Assembly: GCA_040349255.1 (NCBI GenBank)
Contig: JBEQUE010000111.1
Span: 21,052-85,051 of the forward strand
Direction of reading: 5' to 3'
DNA length: 64,000 nt
Source: DATMER01 sp040349255
Lineage (GTDB): Bacteria; Acidobacteriota; Thermoanaerobaculia; Multivoradales; UBA5704
Made by a program: the position numbers and the translations under genes. The notes beneath the pieces are model-generated. The model made no database searches. It had not been told where the DNA came from and saw only the letters and a list, made by a program, of their open reading frames with translations. The number at the start of each line of letters is the position of its first letter. Position 1 is the first letter of the stretch. Positions 60,130 through 64,000 of this stretch are shown in pieces.

Positions 60130-61154
60130 CACGCCGCCTCCTTGTCGAGCTGCCGGAAGTAGCGGATCAGGTCCACGACCCGGTGGGCGTAGCCCCAGCC
60201 GTTGTCGAACCAGGTGAGGGTCTTCGAGACGTTCTTCCCCAGGATCATGGTGGCCAGGCTGTCGTAGGTGCCGGAGTAGGGCGTGAGCAGGACGTCGGAG
60301 GAGACGATCGGGTCGGCGGTGTACTCCAGGATGTGGTTCCAGTGGCTGGTGGCCGCCGCGGTCCGCACCACCTCGTTGACCGCCTCGACGGTCACCGGCC
60401 GGTCGTGCCAGCAGACCAGGTCGACCACCGAGCCGTTGGCGACCGGGACGTTCATGGCGTGCGCCGTGATCTTGCCCTGGAGCTTCGGCAGCAGGCCGGT
60501 GACCACCTCGGCGGCCGCGGTCTCCTGCGGGATGATGTTCTCGGCCGCGGCGCGGCCGCGGCGCGGGTCCTCGGCCGGCACGTCGGCCAGCCGCTGCTGG
60601 TTGGTGTAGGCGTGGACCGTGGTCAGGAACGCGCGCTGGATGCCGAAGGCGTCCTCCAGGATCTTGAGCACCGGCGCCGCGGCGTGCGCGGTGCAGGAGG
60701 CGTTCGAGACGATGCGGTGCTCGGGCCGGAGCTGGTCCTCGTTGACGCCCATGACCACCGTGATGTCCGGCGGGTCGGCCGGCGGCGTGCAGAGGATGAC
60801 CCGCTTGGCGCCGGCCTCGAAGTGACGCTCGAGCTCGGCCCGGGTGCGGAACTTCGCCGTGGCCTCGATCACGGTGTCGACCCCGAGCTCGCCCCAGTTG
60901 ACGTCGCCCGGCTTCTCGCCCGACAGCATCTTCACCTGGCGGCCGGCGACGTAGAGGTTGCCGTCGAGCGCGCTCACCTCGTCCGGGAAGCGGCCGAGGA
61001 TCGTGTCGAACTTCAGGAGGTATGCCAAACCGGCGTGGTCCGCGACATCGCTGACCGCCTCGATCCGCAGATCCTCGCTCTTGTAGAGGATGCGGAAGAT
61101 GTTCCTCCCGATCCTCCCCAGCCCCATCAGTCCAATGCCGCCCATGCCTGGCAT
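60129..61154 (-). CDS. Divergent glyceraldehyde-3-phosphate dehydrogenase-like paralogue
   Basis: A 341-aa GAPDH-family protein. Catalytic Cys (SNASCTAHAAAPVLKIL) and His (TTVHAYTNQQ) remain, but the T-N-C after the Cys is replaced by A-H-A and the phosphate-site TTTGAA has become QETAAA. The nucleotide fold (GLMGLGRIGRNIFRIL) and WFDNGWGYAHRVVDL are conserved. Erythrose-4-phosphate dehydrogenase normally keeps the CTTNC form, so the substrate is uncertain. ATG 61154 follows a perfect AAGGAGGA; it is the first gene of the operon. Its stop overlaps the canonical gap start. Confidence 0.88.
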   Translation of the reverse strand: MPGMGGIGLMGLGRIGRNIFRILYKSEDLRIEAVSDVADHAGLAYLLKFDTILGRFPDEVSALDGNLYVAGRQVKMLSGEKPGDVNWGELGVDTVIEATAKFRTRAELERHFEAGAKRVILCTPPADPPDITVVMGVNEDQLRPEHRIVSNASCTAHAAAPVLKILEDAFGIQRAFLTTVHAYTNQQRLADVPAEDPRRGRAAAENIIPQETAAAEVVTGLLPKLQGKITAHAMNVPVANGSVVDLVCWHDRPVTVEAVNEVVRTAAATSHWNHILEYTADPIVSSDVLLTPYSGTYDSLATMILGKNVSKTLTWFDNGWGYAHRVVDLIRYFRQLDKEAA

Positions 61155-61409
61155 TCCTCCTTCCCCACGGTCCCGCCGCGCAGACTCCACCGGAGACGCT
61201 CCCCGGAGGGCTTCAAGGAGGAATCTTTAACACGTTCCGTGCCAGAAAGAGGGGAGACCTGGATCGCCGCCCGCCGCCCCTCTGTCCAGGTCCCCCGCGG
61301 CGAAGTATGGACAGCAGGGCCGAAATTGTCCATGTTCGTCTCGCGGCGCGAGAGAGAAAAGGCGGAAGGAGAGAGTTGGACGTAGAGTCGTTGTCCGGAT
61401 TTTTCCGCA

Positions 61410-61439
61410 TTGACACTCCGGTCGTTACATTTCTAGAAT
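61410..61439 (+). promoter_or_regulatory. Sigma-70 promoter for the GH13 lipoprotein gene
   Basis: TTGACA (61410-61415), an 18-bp spacer, then TAGAAT (61434-61439), the best conventional promoter in the window. Transcription would begin near 61446, giving a leader of about 50 nt. Confidence 0.65.
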
Positions 61440-61459
61440 CGCTCATCTTGTGAAGGGGG

Positions 61460-61478
61460 GAGGCGCGCTTCGCGCCTC
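61460..61478 (+). promoter_or_regulatory. Leader hairpin just before the GH13 ribosome-binding site
   Basis: GAGGCGCG (61460-61467) pairs with CGCGCCTC (61471-61478) across loop CTT. It ends two bases before the AGGTGGAGGAGGG SD of the ATG at 61498, so it could influence mRNA stability or initiation. Confidence 0.45.
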
Positions 61479-61497
61479 TCAGGTGGAGGAGGGTTCC

Positions 61498-63063
61498 ATG
61501 CCGTACCGGTTGTTCCGGTCTGTCGGAGGGCGCCTCTCGACGCTCCTCCTCGCCGCTGTGCTCGCCGCCTGCGGCACGTCCGCCACTCCCGCTCCGGCCG
61601 CGGCACCCCAGGCGCCGGCCAGTCCGGCTGTCAAGACGCCGCCTCAGGCGGCCGTGAAGATAACTCCTCAAACGAGCTGGGCCGACGCGGTCCTCTACTT
61701 CGTCATCCTCGACCGCTTCGCCGACGGCGACACCGGCAACGACCGGGCGGTCAACGTCAAGCAGAAGGGCACCTTCCACGGCGGCGACCTGGCGGGCCTG
61801 CGCCAGCAGCTCGACGAGATCGCGTCGCTCGGCGCCACCGCGATCTGGATCACGCCGGTGGTCGATCAGATCGACGGCTTCGTGACCGGCGCCGGCTTTC
61901 CCGACTGGGGCTACCACGGCTACTGGGCCGACGACTTCTCGAAGGTCGATCCCCGCTTCGGCACCGAGGCCGAGCTCAAGGCGCTGGTGGACGACGCCCA
62001 TGCCCGCGGCCTGAAGGTGCTGCTCGACGTGGTCTACAACCATGCCGGCTACGACTCGAAATACGTCACCGACCCGCGCACGTCGAGCTGGCTGCGGGTG
62101 GGCGGTTCCTGCGGCACGGACGACCTCACCCTCTGCGTGGCCGGGCTGCCGGACTTCAAGACCGAGCAGCCCGAGGTGGCCGACTTCGTGATGAAGAGCC
62201 AGATCGAGCGCGCCAGGCGGGTCGGCCTCGACGGCTTCCGCCTCGACACGGTCAAGCACGTCGACCACCCGTTCTGGCAGGACCACCGCCGCCGCACCCG
62301 CGAGCAGATCGCGAAGGATTTCTTCCTGGTCGGCGAGGTCTGGGGCGGCGACGCCGGATCGCTCGACCCCTGGTTCGCCGGCGACGAGATGGATGCCGGG
62401 TTCGACTTCTCGTTCCAGGGCAATGTTCTGGGTTGGCTTCAGGGGCGCGGCCGGACCGTGGCCTTCGACCGCTATCTCAAGTCCAGGGAGAAGGTCCGCC
62501 AGGGATATCTCCTGTCGCAGTACCTCTCCTCGCACGACGTCAAGGGCGCGCTGTCGATCCTGGAAGGCGACAAGGAGCTGTTCCGGCTGGCGGCCCTCCT
62601 CCAGATGACGACCCAGGGCATGCCGACCATCTTCTACGGCGAGGAGGTGGGCCGGCCCGGCGGAGACTGGCCGGACAACCGGAGCGACATGCCCTGGGGT
62701 GACCGCCAGATCCTGCCCGGTACCGGCCAGCCGCGGGACGAGGCGCTTCGGGAGGACTACAAGAAGCTGATCGCCATCCGCCGCGCCCACCCGGCGCTGT
62801 CGCGGGCGCCGCACACGCTGGTCTCGAGCGAGGGCGACCTCCTGGTCTTCCTGCGGCGGGACGAGGCGAGCGGAGACGCCTTGGTGGTGGCCGTCAACCG
62901 CGGCGCGGCGCCGGCCACGGCCGCGTTCGACGCGCCACCCGAATGGAAGGATGGCCCGGTCCGCGACTTCTGGAAGGAGGAGCCGGTGGAGAGAGCGGGA
63001 GCGAGGATCGAGATCACGGTCGGACCCAAGGACGCGCGCATTCTGGGAGTGACTCATGGCTGA
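61498..63063 (+). CDS. GH13 alpha-amylase-family lipoprotein
   Basis: A 521-aa glycoside hydrolase. The lipobox LAAC in the signal sequence (STLLLAAVLAACG) predicts lipid anchoring, followed by a Pro/Ala linker. The GH13 regions are DVVYNH (I), GFRLDTVKH with the nucleophile D250 (II), FLVGEVWG with the acid E280 (III) and SSHDVKG with D347 (IV), the usual N-H-D being S-H-D. The family cleaves alpha-1,4 or 1,6 glucans or related maltodextrins. ATG 61498 follows GGTGGAGGAGGG. The sugar ABC ATPase overlaps its 3' end, linking extracellular breakdown to uptake. Confidence 0.93.
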   Translation: MPYRLFRSVGGRLSTLLLAAVLAACGTSATPAPAAAPQAPASPAVKTPPQAAVKITPQTSWADAVLYFVILDRFADGDTGNDRAVNVKQKGTFHGGDLAGLRQQLDEIASLGATAIWITPVVDQIDGFVTGAGFPDWGYHGYWADDFSKVDPRFGTEAELKALVDDAHARGLKVLLDVVYNHAGYDSKYVTDPRTSSWLRVGGSCGTDDLTLCVAGLPDFKTEQPEVADFVMKSQIERARRVGLDGFRLDTVKHVDHPFWQDHRRRTREQIAKDFFLVGEVWGGDAGSLDPWFAGDEMDAGFDFSFQGNVLGWLQGRGRTVAFDRYLKSREKVRQGYLLSQYLSSHDVKGALSILEGDKELFRLAALLQMTTQGMPTIFYGEEVGRPGGDWPDNRSDMPWGDRQILPGTGQPRDEALREDYKKLIAIRRAHPALSRAPHTLVSSEGDLLVFLRRDEASGDALVVAVNRGAAPATAAFDAPPEWKDGPVRDFWKEEPVERAGARIEITVGPKDARILGVTHG

Positions 63064-64000
63064 GGTCACGTTCGATCACGTCCGGAAGAGCTACGGTCCG
63101 GTGACCGTCATCGAGGACCTGAACCTGGAGATCCGGGACAAGGAGTTCATGGTCCTCGTGGGCCCCTCCGGCTGCGGCAAGTCCACGGCCCTGCGGATGA
63201 TCGCCGGCCTGGAGGAGATCTCGGGCGGCACCGTGTCGATCGGCGGCCGGGTGGTCAACGACGTGGCGCCCAAGGACCGCGACATCGCCATGGTCTTCCA
63301 GAGCTATGCGCTCTACCCGCACATGACCGTGCGCGAGAACCTGGAGTTCGGCCTCAAGATCCGCAAGACGCCGCGCGCGGAGATGGACCGCCTGGTGAAC
63401 GAGGCGGCCGCCACGCTCGGCATCACCGAGTACCTGGACCGCAAGCCGAAGCAGCTCTCCGGCGGCCAGCGCCAGCGCGTGGCCCTGGGCCGCGCCATTG
63501 TGCGCAAGCCGGCCGTGTTCCTGTTCGACGAGCCGCTCTCGAACCTCGACGCCAAGCTGCGCGTCCAGATGCGGGCCGAGATCACCAAGCTCCAGAAGAG
63601 CCTCCAGACCACCACGGTCTACGTCACCCACGACCAGATCGAGGCCATGACCATGGGCCACCGCATCGCGGTCATGAAGAGCGGCAGGCTGCAGCAGGTC
63701 GGCACCCCGCTGGAGGTCTATGAGAAGCCGGCCAACCTGTTCGTCGCCGGCTTCATCGGCACGCCGCCGATGAACTTCATGCAGGCCGTGGTCTCCGACG
63801 GGGGAAGCGCTCTCACCGCGTCCGGTTTCAAGCTACCGGTTCCCGACGCCTGGAAACAGGCCGTCCGCGACGGCCTCAAAGTGGTGATGGGTATCCGGCC
63901 GGAGAACGTGCGCGAGGCGGCGCGCGGCGAGATGGCCACGGCCCGGGTGCGCGGCCGGGTCGACTTCGTCGAGCCGCTCGGCCACGAGGTGATCGTCCAC
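63056..64000 (+). CDS. Sugar-type ABC transporter ATPase (MalK/UgpC class), 3' truncated by the window
   Basis: The frame opens with ATG 63056, overlapping the GH13 stop, and is still open at the window end (315 codons). Walker A is VGPSGCGKST, the signature LSGGQRQRVALGRAI, Walker B VFLFDEPLSNLDAKL, and the switch His is in VYVTHDQIEAMTMG. The Q-loop is VFQSYALYPHMTV. The C-terminal region begins the MalK-like TOBE/regulatory domain (VVMGIRPENV, VDFVEPLGHE). It energises import of carbohydrate; with the GH13 gene next to it, a maltodextrin is likely. Confidence 0.95.
   Translation, partial: MAEVTFDHVRKSYGPVTVIEDLNLEIRDKEFMVLVGPSGCGKSTALRMIAGLEEISGGTVSIGGRVVNDVAPKDRDIAMVFQSYALYPHMTVRENLEFGLKIRKTPRAEMDRLVNEAAATLGITEYLDRKPKQLSGGQRQRVALGRAIVRKPAVFLFDEPLSNLDAKLRVQMRAEITKLQKSLQTTTVYVTHDQIEAMTMGHRIAVMKSGRLQQVGTPLEVYEKPANLFVAGFIGTPPMNFMQAVVSDGGSALTASGFKLPVPDAWKQAVRDGLKVVMGIRPENVREAARGEMATARVRGRVDFVEPLGHEVIVH

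Larger units (their letters stand above)
61155..61497. other. Divergent intergenic region between the gap operon and the GH13 gene
   Basis: This 343-bp gap holds the AAGGAGGA ribosome site of the minus-strand GAPDH paralogue at its left end. In the middle is a -24-like TGGCACG (minus strand, 61244-61238) with GT instead of GC at -12. At its right end are the sigma-70 promoter and leader hairpin listed separately. The stretch 61260-61400 shows nothing else I can name. Confidence 0.6.

Noticed and set aside
61230..61244. Sigma-54 promoter for the gap operon on the minus strand
   Set aside because: TGGCACG is present but the -12 dinucleotide is GT, not GC, at the required spacing.

Overview
The window is a high-GC bacterial chromosome segment (well above 65% GC by eye), densely coded, with many 4-nt stop/start overlaps and no rRNA, tRNA or complete insertion sequence that I can see. 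Three tandem GWxTD plus VWFA secreted proteins ending in the same RGYYP tail, an ECF sigma / zf-HC2 / TPR-CHAT cluster and a FecR-type protein beside ABC exporters together suggest Acidobacteriota, perhaps a Thermoanaerobaculia-like lineage. That placement is an inference from gene families, not from a marker gene.

Layout. 1-7.0 kb: a FecR-domain protein (5' end outside the window), two ABC ATPase/permease pairs and a secreted double-CAP protein. 7.0-14.5 kb: a PIN toxin pair, argS, a macro-domain protein, a KDPG-type aldolase, an ECF sigma factor, a TrmJ-like methyltransferase and a Maf pyrophosphatase. 14.5-26.3 kb: three GWxTD/VWFA paralogues on the minus strand, split by a 4-kb accessory block holding a TIR-STAND-TPR gene (two frameshifts and an in-frame palindromic insertion) and a second PIN pair. 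26.4-36.9 kb: cysteine desulfurase plus mnmA, an SLC13 permease, DedA, DinB, a hydrolase, a phosphoesterase opposite a nucleotidyltransferase-fold protein with a divergent sigma-54-type promoter pair between them, a cupin and a SIMPL protein. 37.0-47.5 kb: TPR-CHAT lipoprotein, ECF sigma factor and zf-HC2 anti-sigma factor, a DUF1223 protein, a large membrane-anchored protein and flotillin. 47.5-57.7 kb: a defence-island-like stretch with a 20-bp palindromic tandem array, a CHAT-STAND ATPase, a CPBP protease, an XRE regulator with a visible operator, a Uma2 protein, a small zf-HC2 protein and a 1328-aa STAND-like ATPase carrying a C-terminal PD-(D/E)XK nuclease motif, followed by a 21-bp repeat. 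57.7-64 kb: central sugar metabolism (phosphofructokinase, two tandem GAPDHs, a GH13 lipoprotein and a truncated sugar ABC ATPase).

The strongest candidates for something undescribed are the zf-HC2/STAND-nuclease pair at 52974-57324, the CHAT-STAND gene behind its palindrome array, and the association of small palindromic repeats (AGG-loop hairpins) with all three STAND genes. Two of the arrays share a 45-bp unit. Several genes also look leaderless, with a TANNAT hexamer 6-12 nt before the start codon and no Shine-Dalgarno (SD) sequence.
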